DNA from: Phaeocystidibacter sp965659725
GTDB taxonomy: Bacteria > Bacteroidota > Bacteroidia > Flavobacteriales > Schleiferiaceae
Direction: 5' to 3'
Length of the DNA stretch: 16,420 nt
Assembly (NCBI GenBank): GCA_965659725.1
Contig: CBFHXG010000046.1
Span: 1-16,420 of the forward strand
Shown here: piece after piece, positions 7,682 through 14,157 of the stretch
Layout: each line of letters starts with the position of its first letter
How positions within the stretch are numbered: position 1 is the stretch's first letter
Translations under genes and position numbers: made by a program
Notes under the pieces: generated by a model
What the model was told of the DNA's origin: nothing
The model's input: the letters and a program-made list of their open reading frames with translations, nothing else
Database searches by the model: none

Positions 7682-7999
7682 ATGTCTTTTAAATTCGAAA
7701 TCAAAGATTCCGTGCTCGTGTTCCGATTTGGTGGCGACGAGTTCGGAGCAGCGGATGTTGATCAATTGCAAACGCTCCTAAAGCGACAAGATCCGCAGCC
7801 TTGCTTCATCAACCTCAAAACTCCTGAGATCATCGAAGCTCCTGATGAACTCGAGGAAGTTCAAGCCGAATGGTTCGAAAAAGGTCACCCGATGATCCTT
7901 ATCATCCGCGAAGCCCACAACTTCATGTTCTCAGAAGATTGCGTGATGGTAGAAAGCCATCAAGAAGCCCTCAACTGGTTGAAGGATAATCAAGAGTAA
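7682..7999 (+). CDS. Small STAS-like protein of unknown role
   Basis: A 105-residue soluble protein starting 7 bases after pyrB and so probably cotranscribed with it. Alternating strands and helices (FKFEIKDSVLVFRF, DVDQLQTLLKR, PCFINLKTPEI, ELEEVQAEWFEKG, PMILIIRE, CVMVESHQEALNWLKDN) fit a STAS / anti-anti-sigma-like fold, including the short C-terminal helix that follows E-A...WL. The conserved serine phosphorylated in SpoIIAA-type proteins is not evident: the segment is INLKTPEI. Small proteins of this sort are found next to ribonuclease Z genes in flavobacteria as far as I recall, which fits the gene order here, though another gene now lies between. The function is unknown. Confidence 0.7.
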   Translation: MSFKFEIKDSVLVFRFGGDEFGAADVDQLQTLLKRQDPQPCFINLKTPEIIEAPDELEEVQAEWFEKGHPMILIIREAHNFMFSEDCVMVESHQEALNWLKDNQE

Positions 8000-8025
8000 C
8001 ATTACCCTTCGAAGATTGCGCTTTT

Positions 8026-8042
8026 CGTGTCATGATGACGCG
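8026..8042. repeat. 17-base near-perfect palindrome, possible operator
   Basis: CGTGTCATGATGACGCG pairs with itself at seven of eight positions around a central G (one T/G mismatch). It lies in the 82-base gap between the STAS-like gene and the T9SS cargo gene, just upstream of the possible -7 element. No T-run follows, so it is not a typical terminator. Confidence 0.35.
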
Positions 8043-8053
8043 TTGTAATTACG

Positions 8054-8061
8054 TACCTTCG
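8054..8061 (+). promoter_or_regulatory. Possible -7 element upstream of the T9SS cargo gene
   Basis: TACCTTCG differs by one base from TAnnTTTG and sits 21 bases before the ATG at 8082. No good -33 element is seen. The near-perfect palindrome at 8026-8042 covers the region where RNA polymerase would sit upstream. Confidence 0.3.
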
Positions 8062-8081
8062 AATAATAGTAAATGCCACTC

Positions 8082-8849
8082 ATGAAGCAACTCTACACTT
8101 TTCTCTTTGCTTTGATCTTAACTGGGACTGCCTACGCTCAATGCACCCCCAATCCACCTAGTTCAACACCAGGTATTTATCCACCCGCAGGAAGCTCCAT
8201 CAGGAATGATTCGGTGTATGTCCTGCCACTCGCCAAGGTGAGTATCCCCTTTGATGAAACGATAGAGATCGTTGTTCCTGCCGATACCACCGTTGCATTT
8301 GGAGGTGGGTCCATTACCGCGGATATCGATTCTATGCGATTGTTGAACATGGACAATATCCCAAGCTGGTTGAACTACGGCTGCAACAATAGCACATGCT
8401 CATGGCCAGGAGGCACAAGCGGTTGCATTCAATTTACCGGAACCGCTCCAGCTTCAGAGGATACCGTTTTAATGATCGGTCATATCGAAGCGTTTGCTAA
8501 CCTCGGAACCTTTGGTCAGTTAGTGGACACCTTCGCTGTATACATGGAAGTGATAACCTCCAATTCCGTAAGCATTGTTGAAAACGTAAACTTCGAACCA
8601 CGTATTGGTCCAAATCCGATGACAGACCGATTGAGCATTCGTTTCAACGCGCAATCTGCCTCAACTTGGAAGTTTGAGCTACTGGATATTACGGGTAGGA
8701 CCATTCACAGAGCAAACGGAAGATCGAATGCAGGAGCCAATGATATCGAAGTAGTTCGCAGAGGGTGGCCGGCAGGAATGTATCTGTACAGGATGCATCT
8801 TGGAACTAATGTACATACTGGAAGACTGATCGTACGCGATGGGTTATGA
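8082..8849 (+). CDS. Secreted protein with C-terminal type IX secretion sorting domain
   Basis: A 255-residue secreted protein. An in-frame ATG also occurs at 8073; 8082 is preferred because it begins directly with the signal peptide (MKQLYTFLFALILTGTAYAQ). The mature part has a cysteine-bearing segment around residues 98-118 (NYGCNNSTCSWPGGTSGC then IQFTGTA) found in a recurrent family of flavobacterial secreted proteins, followed by a beta-rich stretch. The last ~80 residues form a type A sorting domain: IGPNPMTDRLSIRF, LLDITGRTIH, WPAGMYLYRMHLG and a final strand GRLIVRDGL. Such domains direct passage through the type IX secretion system and anchoring or release at the cell surface. The T9SS machinery itself is not in this window. 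The end overlaps the start of ribonuclease Z by 11 bases, an unusual partner for a surface protein. Confidence 0.85.
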   Translation: MKQLYTFLFALILTGTAYAQCTPNPPSSTPGIYPPAGSSIRNDSVYVLPLAKVSIPFDETIEIVVPADTTVAFGGGSITADIDSMRLLNMDNIPSWLNYGCNNSTCSWPGGTSGCIQFTGTAPASEDTVLMIGHIEAFANLGTFGQLVDTFAVYMEVITSNSVSIVENVNFEPRIGPNPMTDRLSIRFNAQSASTWKFELLDITGRTIHRANGRSNAGANDIEVVRRGWPAGMYLYRMHLGTNVHTGRLIVRDGL

Positions 8850-9774
8850 TCTGTTGATACTAGGCGCAGCCTCTGCTACACCTACATCTCAGCAGTATAC
8901 TACAAGTCAGCTGCTCACCATGCGTGAGCAGCTTTTTTTATTGGACTGTGGTGAGGGAGCCCAGCAGCAATTGCGCAAACACAAGGTGAAGACCTCTCGG
9001 ATACATCACATCTTCATCACCCATATGCATGGCGACCATTACTTTGGCTTGATCGGTTTGATATCGAGCTTTCACCTTCAGCGCAGAAGTAAACCCTTAT
9101 ACATCTACGGTCCAGCAGCTCTCGAGAATGTAATACAAACGCTGTTGAAGGCATCGAAGACCAACCTGAGCTATCCGCTGCACTTTCATGCGACCGATCC
9201 AAACGCGCCTGAGGTGATACTCGATAATGAGAAGGTAACTGTCAGAAGTTGTCCGCTTATCCATGGTATTGCCACTACCGGCTACATCTTTTGCGAGAAG
9301 GAAAAGCTGAGAAAACTGGATATGGAAGCCGTTGAGAGGATCGGCGTAGAGCCGGCCGATCGCAGGAACTTACAGTTAGGAAAGGACTACATCGCAGAGG
9401 ATGGAAGGGTGATTCCCAATTCAGAGCTTACGGTGAAACCTGCACCGCCATTGTCGTATGCATTCTGGACCGATACCGCGTACAATCCCGATCGAGTTTC
9501 GGAGATCATGAACGTTGATCTATTGTACCATGAAGCCACGTTTACGCAGAAAGAATTGGAGCTCGCAATGGAAACGCGCCATAGTACGGCCAAGGACGCT
9601 GCAAACATAGCCAAGCAAGCAGGGGTTAGAACGCTTGTAATGGGACACTATTCTGCGAGATATGCGGATCAAAGCGTACATTTGGCCGAAGCAAAAGAAC
9701 ACTTCGAGAATGTAATTGCTGGCATAGACAACATGCGCATTCACGTGGACCACAAATCAATCCATGCTGTTTAA
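8839..9774 (+). CDS. rnz: Ribonuclease Z
   Basis: A 311-residue metallo-beta-lactamase-fold endonuclease that removes 3' trailers from tRNA precursors. The N-terminus YDLLILGAASATPTSQQYTTSQ is typical; the zinc motif HMHGDH is at residues 62-67; the later ligands are in PLIHGI (His near residue 141), the WTDTAY aspartate near 214, and MGHYSARY. The E-A-T-F plus ETRHSTAKDAANIA segment is the standard RNase Z signature. The length matches the short (bacterial) form. The ATG is within the end of the T9SS cargo gene and the stop overlaps the MFS transporter start by 11 bases, so all three are likely translated from one message. A more conservative GFxSAR variant (HYSARY for HFSARY) is the only small deviation noticed. 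Confidence 0.93.
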   Translation: MGYDLLILGAASATPTSQQYTTSQLLTMREQLFLLDCGEGAQQQLRKHKVKTSRIHHIFITHMHGDHYFGLIGLISSFHLQRRSKPLYIYGPAALENVIQTLLKASKTNLSYPLHFHATDPNAPEVILDNEKVTVRSCPLIHGIATTGYIFCEKEKLRKLDMEAVERIGVEPADRRNLQLGKDYIAEDGRVIPNSELTVKPAPPLSYAFWTDTAYNPDRVSEIMNVDLLYHEATFTQKELELAMETRHSTAKDAANIAKQAGVRTLVMGHYSARYADQSVHLAEAKEHFENVIAGIDNMRIHVDHKSIHAV

Positions 9775-10969
9775 GAATAAGGGACTCCTTGTCATCTTTA
9801 TTACCACCTTCGTTGACCTTGTAGGCTTTGGATTGGTCATACCCATACTTCCGCTTTACGCGAAGGATCTCGGCACGAGTGATTGGGTGATAGGCATACT
9901 CATCGGAACCTTCTCCTTGATGCAATTCATCTTTGCATCGTTCTGGGGGAGCTTGAGTGACCGGTATGGTAGGCGACCTATTATTTTGGTCTCTACACTC
10001 ATCATGGCCTTCAGCTACGTGATCTTTAGTCAGGCAGATACCCTATTCCTTCTCTTTTTAGCTCGAGCTCTAAGTGGTTTTGGCGGAGCCAATATCGGCG
10101 TAGCCCAAGCGTACATCAGCGATGTGGTTGAACCAAAGGATAGGGCCAGGGCCTTTGCATTCATTGGTGCAGCATTTGGATTAGGCTTCATTGTGGGGCC
10201 GTTGATAGGCGGACAGGTAGAATCGAATTACGGCTTTGCATGGGTGGGATATTCAGCTGCCTTGTTCTCGATCTTGAACTTCTTCTTGGCCTTGATATTC
10301 TTGAAAGAATCCATTCCTGAAAAGGATACATCCACTCCGATTCAGTTCAATCCATTGGTCGATATCATTGAAGGCTTCAAACGACCGATTGTCCGCCAGC
10401 TTATGGCGATTAACCTTGTGTTCATCACCGCCTTTGCAATGATGCAAGGAACGGCAGCCTTACTATGGAATGAGGTATATGGCCTCGATCAAGAGCACGT
10501 GGCCAACATGTTTGCCTTCATAGGACTCGTTGCCTTCATTATTCAAGGTGGCTTGATCGGTGTGATAGGCCGATGGTTGGGAGAGCATACCATGTTGATC
10601 TGGGGTAATATCTTGGTAGGTATTGGCCTGCTATCCATGCCCTTTGTACCCGAGGAACTCTTCTTTCCCCTAGAGTACATCTGTATGGTGTTGATATCCC
10701 TTGGTATTGCGTTCTTGACGCCTACTATCAATAGTTTGATTTCACAAGTGGCAAATTCTCGAGAGCAGGGGAAGTTGCTCGGAACGAATCAGAGTGTGGG
10801 CAGCTTTGCTCGGATATTAGGTCCGTTCCTAGGCGGCATCCTCTATGGCGTGGACAAGCCGCTACCGTACATCTTTGCTTTCTTTATTATGATAGGCACT
10901 GCACTGATGTCGGCTAGATTGGTGAGAGGGAAACTGAGGGTGTATGAAAGTGAGAAGGTGGGAACGTGA
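9764..10969 (+). CDS. MFS transporter, TetA-like DHA1 family
   Basis: A 401-residue inner-membrane protein with about 12 hydrophobic segments. The N-terminal segment FVDLVGFGLVIPILP is typical of the TetA/DHA1 group. Motif A, GSLSDRYGRRP, lies at residues 62-72 in the loop after helix 2, and the antiporter motif C, GAAFGLGFIVGPLIGG, at about 135-150. These proteins export drugs or metabolites in exchange for protons. The similarity is to the tetracycline-resistance branch, but most such chromosomal proteins have unknown substrates, so resistance should not be assumed. It starts inside the end of rnz (11-base overlap). Translation ends in TGA shortly before a converging gene. Confidence 0.88.
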   Translation: MLFKNKGLLVIFITTFVDLVGFGLVIPILPLYAKDLGTSDWVIGILIGTFSLMQFIFASFWGSLSDRYGRRPIILVSTLIMAFSYVIFSQADTLFLLFLARALSGFGGANIGVAQAYISDVVEPKDRARAFAFIGAAFGLGFIVGPLIGGQVESNYGFAWVGYSAALFSILNFFLALIFLKESIPEKDTSTPIQFNPLVDIIEGFKRPIVRQLMAINLVFITAFAMMQGTAALLWNEVYGLDQEHVANMFAFIGLVAFIIQGGLIGVIGRWLGEHTMLIWGNILVGIGLLSMPFVPEELFFPLEYICMVLISLGIAFLTPTINSLISQVANSREQGKLLGTNQSVGSFARILGPFLGGILYGVDKPLPYIFAFFIMIGTALMSARLVRGKLRVYESEKVGT

Positions 10970-10986
10970 GAACGATTCATATTGGC

Positions 10987-11021
10987 ACTTAATGGAGGGG
11001 CAAAAACATCACCCATTAAGT
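10987..11021. terminator. Inverted repeat between converging genes, possible two-way terminator
   Basis: ACTTAATGG (10987-10995) and CCATTAAGT (11013-11021) are perfect 9-base complements around a 17-base loop, in the 66-base gap between the ends of the MFS gene and the lipoprotein gene. The stem is AT-rich and has no T-run, so it would be a weak terminator at best. Confidence 0.3.
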
Positions 11022-11035
11022 TGCAGTTCCCCATC

Positions 11036-11545
11036 TCACCACACAAGTGTTACATCCCTTCGACCTAGCACATTTGTGAGTACCCATTTGCCCGATCTTG
11101 GAATTCCCTTCTCGAAAGTACTTGGTTTAGTTTCATTCAAACAAAGCGAAACGGTATAATATTCTTGAGCGAGGACGGATGCACTGGTGAGTTGATTTCG
11201 CTCATCTTCGCTCATCAAGGTGCAATGCAATTGAACGAACGCATTCATAGCTTCAAGGAGCTCAATTTGTGGGATCATAACCACTGTATCAGGTGGGTAG
11301 CACGAATGATTGATGTTGCCGAAGGTGGAGTAGAGGCGGTTCTTCTCATCTGTACCCACTTGTAGGGTGTTGAGCGCTTGAAAGGCCGAGTCTTGGATTG
11401 AAGTCAACGGCGGCAGACTGTCTACTTCTGGCCACCGCATAGCTGGAAGGGTGTCGGAGGCTACTCCATCTTGGTCACTGGTTTCATCAGAAGCACAAGA
11501 AGCCATAAGGATGGGTAGCGATAGGACCAAGAGGAAAGTGCGCAT
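11036..11545 (-). CDS. Lipoprotein of unknown function
   Basis: A 169-residue lipoprotein. The frame extends to 11584, but the ATG at 11545 begins a clear lipoprotein signal (MRTFLLVLSLPILMASC, Cys17) and leaves a 29-base gap after the SRPBCC gene, so it is preferred. The mature part has an acidic linker, then a mostly helical region (SAFQALNTLQVG, IELLEAMNAFVQLHCTLM, LTSASVLAQEYYTVSLCLNE) and ends in a basic tail GRRDVTLVW. There are three mature cysteines (in NHSCYPP, LHCTLM, SLCLNE) besides the lipid one. I do not recognise the family. It probably shares a transcript with the SRPBCC protein. Confidence 0.65.
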   Translation of the reverse strand: MRTFLLVLSLPILMASCASDETSDQDGVASDTLPAMRWPEVDSLPPLTSIQDSAFQALNTLQVGTDEKNRLYSTFGNINHSCYPPDTVVMIPQIELLEAMNAFVQLHCTLMSEDERNQLTSASVLAQEYYTVSLCLNETKPSTFEKGIPRSGKWVLTNVLGRRDVTLVW

Positions 11546-11574
11546 AAGTAGGGATTGTGATAGGTACTTATAGA

Positions 11575-12126
11575 TCATTTCCAACCCTTTGTTTTCTCAG
11601 CCTGCGCGATAAAACTGTGGATGCTTTCATCTTCCATTTCATCGACGGTGCTTAGCTTGACATATCTCGACTCTCCGCCAGATCCCAACGGTGGCTGGGG
11701 GTTGAATTCGGCTCCTTTCCGCAGCTCAATGCCATACTCGAGATAGGCCTTCATGCAAGCTAGGAAATTGGCCCAACCACCGGAGTTTTCTAGCGCCCAT
11801 TCGAGATTGGACTCATTCGGTTCTTTCTCGCCTTCGGTAACGCGGACCACGGTACTGTTATCGGGTTGTTTTTCTAATGTGATATTCACTGCGGTCTCCG
11901 GATCCCAAACAAAGGAAACCGAATGCTCGGGTTGGGTATTCACTTCAGTGATTGGAAATCGTTCAGAGAATTTAGGAAACTTCCAATTCACTTCTTTCCC
12001 GGTTTCGAGTGGGCCTGTACTCTCCGATATAAAGTAGTGGGTCATTTTGCTCGGATCCACGATGGCTTCATACACTTCACGGCCGGGTTTTTGAATTTGA
12101 ATGGATGCCTTGGATTCGAGTTTCAT
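11575..12126 (-). CDS. SRPBCC / AHSA1-like protein
   Basis: A 183-residue soluble protein of the START/Bet v 1 helix-grip fold, AHSA1-like (Activator of Hsp90 ATPase homolog 1-like) group. The N-terminal strand-helix ASIQIQKPGREVYEAIVDPSKMTHYF is characteristic, followed by FPITEVNTQPEHSVSFVWD, strands VNITLEK and TVVRVTEGE, and the closing helix GGWANFLACMKAYLEYGIELRKG. Such proteins bind hydrophobic ligands; the bacterial ones are mostly uncharacterised. The frame is open to 12180, but the ATG at 12126 matches the usual start of the family. Unusually, about 43 residues follow the normal end at RKGAEF, including a Pro/Gly linker and a helix ending KGWK. It is followed by the lipoprotein gene on the same strand. 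Confidence 0.8.
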   Translation of the reverse strand: MKLESKASIQIQKPGREVYEAIVDPSKMTHYFISESTGPLETGKEVNWKFPKFSERFPITEVNTQPEHSVSFVWDPETAVNITLEKQPDNSTVVRVTEGEKEPNESNLEWALENSGGWANFLACMKAYLEYGIELRKGAEFNPQPPLGSGGESRYVKLSTVDEMEDESIHSFIAQAEKTKGWK

Positions 12127-12223
12127 AATCGGATCTTTTGGGAGTGTAGTGAGAGGAATTGTATAAATTCTATCTTCCAAGGTATTGAATCTTCGTGGAG
12201 AAACGTCCTCTCACTGCCTATTC

Positions 12224-12550
12224 TCACTGCCGAGGAGTTTCAAGAGGGGATCGTTCATTCCTCTCGAAGTAGCTGAATACCATTTGCCAATCTTCAAAGG
12301 TTGAGGTTTCAATATGCCCATCGTCCAGCTCAATTCTCCGGATCTTACACCACAATCGTGCTTCTTCCCTTTGTTGATCCGAAACATTCGTTTCGACTCT
12401 TTTCCAGTATATTTCCTTATAATACTGGATCGCTGAAGGGGTGGTTTGAGACATGTAGTAGGGGGCGATCCAATGGGGACCTAAATTATACAGTACGATG
12501 AGTGCGACGATGACTAGGTCAGGGAGGCGAAGTTTGCGGAGATTGAGCAT
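12224..12550 (-). CDS. Small single-pass membrane protein, unknown
   Basis: A 108-residue protein with one membrane segment at about residues 10-27 (PDLVIVALIVLYNLGPHW), followed by a charged soluble part containing EEARLWCKIRRIELDDG and a C-terminal EDWQMVFSYFERNERS. It begins 9 bases after the stop of the broken TlpA-like gene, so it belonged to the same transcript. The soluble part probably lies outside the membrane. The family is not recognised; the membrane segment and the close spacing support it as a real gene. Confidence 0.6.
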   Translation of the reverse strand: MLNLRKLRLPDLVIVALIVLYNLGPHWIAPYYMSQTTPSAIQYYKEIYWKRVETNVSDQQREEARLWCKIRRIELDDGHIETSTFEDWQMVFSYFERNERSPLETPRQ

Positions 12551-12559
12551 TTGAAAAAT

Positions 12560-12946
12560 TCAGATACTTGATTCAGTAACTTCAATTCTATCCTCAACAA
12601 ATTCCACCATCTCCACCGCCTTGTTCACCACCTTCAAGATTTTCCCTTCCATATCAATGATAATATGCGTTGGATAGATCTGTAGCCCCAATTCATCCTG
12701 TATGTACAGGTCTTGATCGGCCACCACTTCATAGGCAAACGCTTTTGTCGCCAAGAAGTCTCTCAGCTCTTCTTCGGAATCCAGCGCCAAACTCAAGAAC
12801 AGGATGTCCTCTCTGTCTCCCTACCGTCCTACAAGTTCATTCAACTCCGGAAACTCGGCAATGCACGCCTGACAATTCACGAACCAGGTTTTTAGGATGA
12901 TGGTCTTCCCCAACGTGCTTTCATTGGTGTAAACGTTTCCATTCAT
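12560..12946 (-). pseudogene. TlpA-type thiol-disulfide oxidoreductase, interrupted by TAG and N-terminally short
   Basis: Read from the ATG at 12946 the frame gives a thioredoxin-fold domain with KTWFVNCQAC (redox cysteines at codons 25 and 28), EFPELNELVGR, then an in-frame TAG at 12821-12823 (codon 42), and continues in the same frame with GDREDILFLSLALDSEEELRDFL, the cis-proline region QIYPTHIIID and a C-terminal helix. This matches TlpA/ResA-like proteins of flavobacteria, in which a tyrosine, lysine or glutamine would be expected at the stop. The protein starts inside the fold: there is no signal peptide, and the frame is closed by TAG five codons upstream of the ATG. The first 26 bases overlap the upstream membrane protein gene. 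TlpA-like proteins reduce disulfides in the envelope, often for cytochrome maturation or oxidative stress. Both lesions suggest a dead gene; a sequencing error at 12821-12823 is the alternative. Confidence 0.75.
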
Positions 12947-13379
12947 ACCAATAATGACGGCCTATTCCTAGGTCATCAATGAAATACAAATAAATGCTCA
13001 TCACCACCGGAAGTAGCAATGCGGCAATGACCTTATGTACTAAGCTGGATTCTTTTTGCTTGTAGATCCCTACTAACAGTGTTATATAGGCGAAGACCAA
13101 TCCAATGCCAAGAAAGAGATGAATGATTCCTTGCCCCAAATTGTTGTGTTTACCTCCAGCATAGAGTTTTATACCTACGTCATGGAGCACGAAGAACGCA
13201 GTTATCCAGGCACTCAAACTGATCGGCTTTAAGGACTTTGCACCTAAGACCATCGCAAAGGTTATCGCAATCAATGCAAGCGGCGAGAATATAATCCCAT
13301 TGGGAGCGAAGAAATGCCCAATAATAAGATTGAGCATAATGATGAGGAAAGAGAGGAGCACAGAAAGTGTAGTTCTCAT
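12921..13379 (-). CDS. Small multi-pass membrane protein, unknown
   Basis: A 152-residue very hydrophobic protein with about five membrane segments: residues 5-27 (LSVLLSFLIIMLNLIIGHFF), 31-47, 54-67, 84-104 (GIIHLFLGIGLVFAYITLLVGI) and 115-133 (VIAALLLPVVMSIYLYFI). Between them lie short basic loops, with a soluble tail ending GRHYWYEWKRLHQ. The family is not recognised. It is the first gene of the group that continues into the broken TlpA-like gene, which starts inside its last 26 bases. A possible promoter resembling GTACTTTG lies upstream but is a poor match. Confidence 0.6.
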   Translation of the reverse strand: MRTTLSVLLSFLIIMLNLIIGHFFAPNGIIFSPLALIAITFAMVLGAKSLKPISLSAWITAFFVLHDVGIKLYAGGKHNNLGQGIIHLFLGIGLVFAYITLLVGIYKQKESSLVHKVIAALLLPVVMSIYLYFIDDLGIGRHYWYEWKRLHQ

Positions 13380-13449
13380 ATAAACAAGAGGAGTTAAGAG
13401 ACCATCTCTCCCAAAGTACGAACCACAGCGTATTCACTTACCATAGCTC

Positions 13450-13484
13450 AAAAAAGAGTCCGACGCCTCGCAGCGTCGGACTCT
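13450..13484 (-). terminator. Strong rho-independent terminator of the azurin-like gene
   Basis: A perfect 12-pair inverted repeat (AGAGTCCGACGC at 13455-13466 and its complement at 13473-13484) around a 6-base loop. On the minus strand it is followed by a run of six T. It lies about 37 bases past the stop of the gene at 13522. Confidence 0.92.
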
Positions 13485-13521
13485 CATCTAATCCATACCT
13501 AATTCGGTATTTCCGTTGTTC

Positions 13522-14067
13522 CTATTTCACCAAGAAGGTGCCGTTCATCAAGCCAGCGTGGCCTGGAAAGGTGCATACGAATTTGTAGATACCTACCTCT
13601 GGTGCGGTGAATTCGATGGTTTCTTCTTCACCCGGACCTAAAATTGCCGTGTGAACGATCACATCGTCTTCACGACCAGGTACTTGGTATCCGTTGTCCT
13701 TTTGGTTCAAAGCGGCTGTGCCGTATTCCGCCGGCTTCACACCCTTAGCAAGCAAGGTCCAGTTGTGACCCATCGCTTCTTTAGGCATTTCACCCACATT
13801 CTTCAAGGTTACACGTACCGTTTGACCAGCCTTGACCTCCATCTTGTCGAGGTTGTACTGCATCTGGTCGTTCGCCTCAATAGTGAATTCAGCAACTGCC
13901 GGTGTGGTCTCCTCCATGGAAGATTCACTTTCCCTTGACGATTCTTCTGTTTGGGCAGGCGTATCTGCTGCAGGCTCAGTGGTATCCGAAGATTCACCGC
14001 CTCCACATGCTACTATCATTGAGCTCATCGCAACGAACCCAAAGATCTTGAGATTTGAAAGTTTCAT
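13522..14067 (-). CDS. Azurin-like blue copper lipoprotein
   Basis: A 181-residue lipoprotein. The signal ends SMIVAC (Cys21), followed by a Ser/Thr/Glu/Ala-rich linker to about residue 58. Residues 60-181 form a cupredoxin domain of azurin type. The four copper ligands are His101 (in MGHNWTLL), Cys165 (in KFVCTF), His170 and Met174 (in PGHAGLM). The Cys-X4-His-X3-Met spacing equals that of azurin. The conserved loop DDVIVHTAILGPGEEETIEF is also typical. It shuttles electrons in the envelope, for example towards cytochrome oxidases or nitrite reductases; the partner is not visible here. It is a single-gene unit with a good promoter (14088-14116) and a strong terminator, which suggests high expression. 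Confidence 0.93.
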   Translation of the reverse strand: MKLSNLKIFGFVAMSSMIVACGGGESSDTTEPAADTPAQTEESSRESESSMEETTPAVAEFTIEANDQMQYNLDKMEVKAGQTVRVTLKNVGEMPKEAMGHNWTLLAKGVKPAEYGTAALNQKDNGYQVPGREDDVIVHTAILGPGEEETIEFTAPEVGIYKFVCTFPGHAGLMNGTFLVK

Positions 14068-14087
14068 ACGAGTTGTTTTTTCTATGC

Positions 14088-14116
14088 TAAAGTTACAATC
14101 TCAATAACGATCCAAA
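14088..14116 (-). promoter_or_regulatory. Bacteroidota-type promoter for the azurin-like gene
   Basis: On the minus strand TTTG (14113-14116) is followed after 17 bases by TAACTTTA (14088-14095), one base off TAnnTTTG. The start of transcription would be near 14082, about 14 bases before the ATG. Confidence 0.45.
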
Positions 14117-14157
14117 GACCGCTATGTTCGAAAAAACCTAGAAAAAAAGGCAACTTA

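Noticed and set aside
10253..11046. Minus-strand short frames within the MFS gene
   Set aside because: No recognisable protein, and the MFS frame fully explains the sequence.
11575..12180. Upstream extension of the SRPBCC frame to 12180
   Set aside because: The first 18 codons do not match the family; the ATG at 12126 gives the normal start.
13380..13440. Promoter GTACTTTG for the multi-pass membrane gene
   Set aside because: The TA is displaced by one base relative to TAnnTTTG and no -33 element is seen.
14095..14157. T-runs after rho as its terminator
   Set aside because: There are two T-runs on the minus strand but no stem before them.
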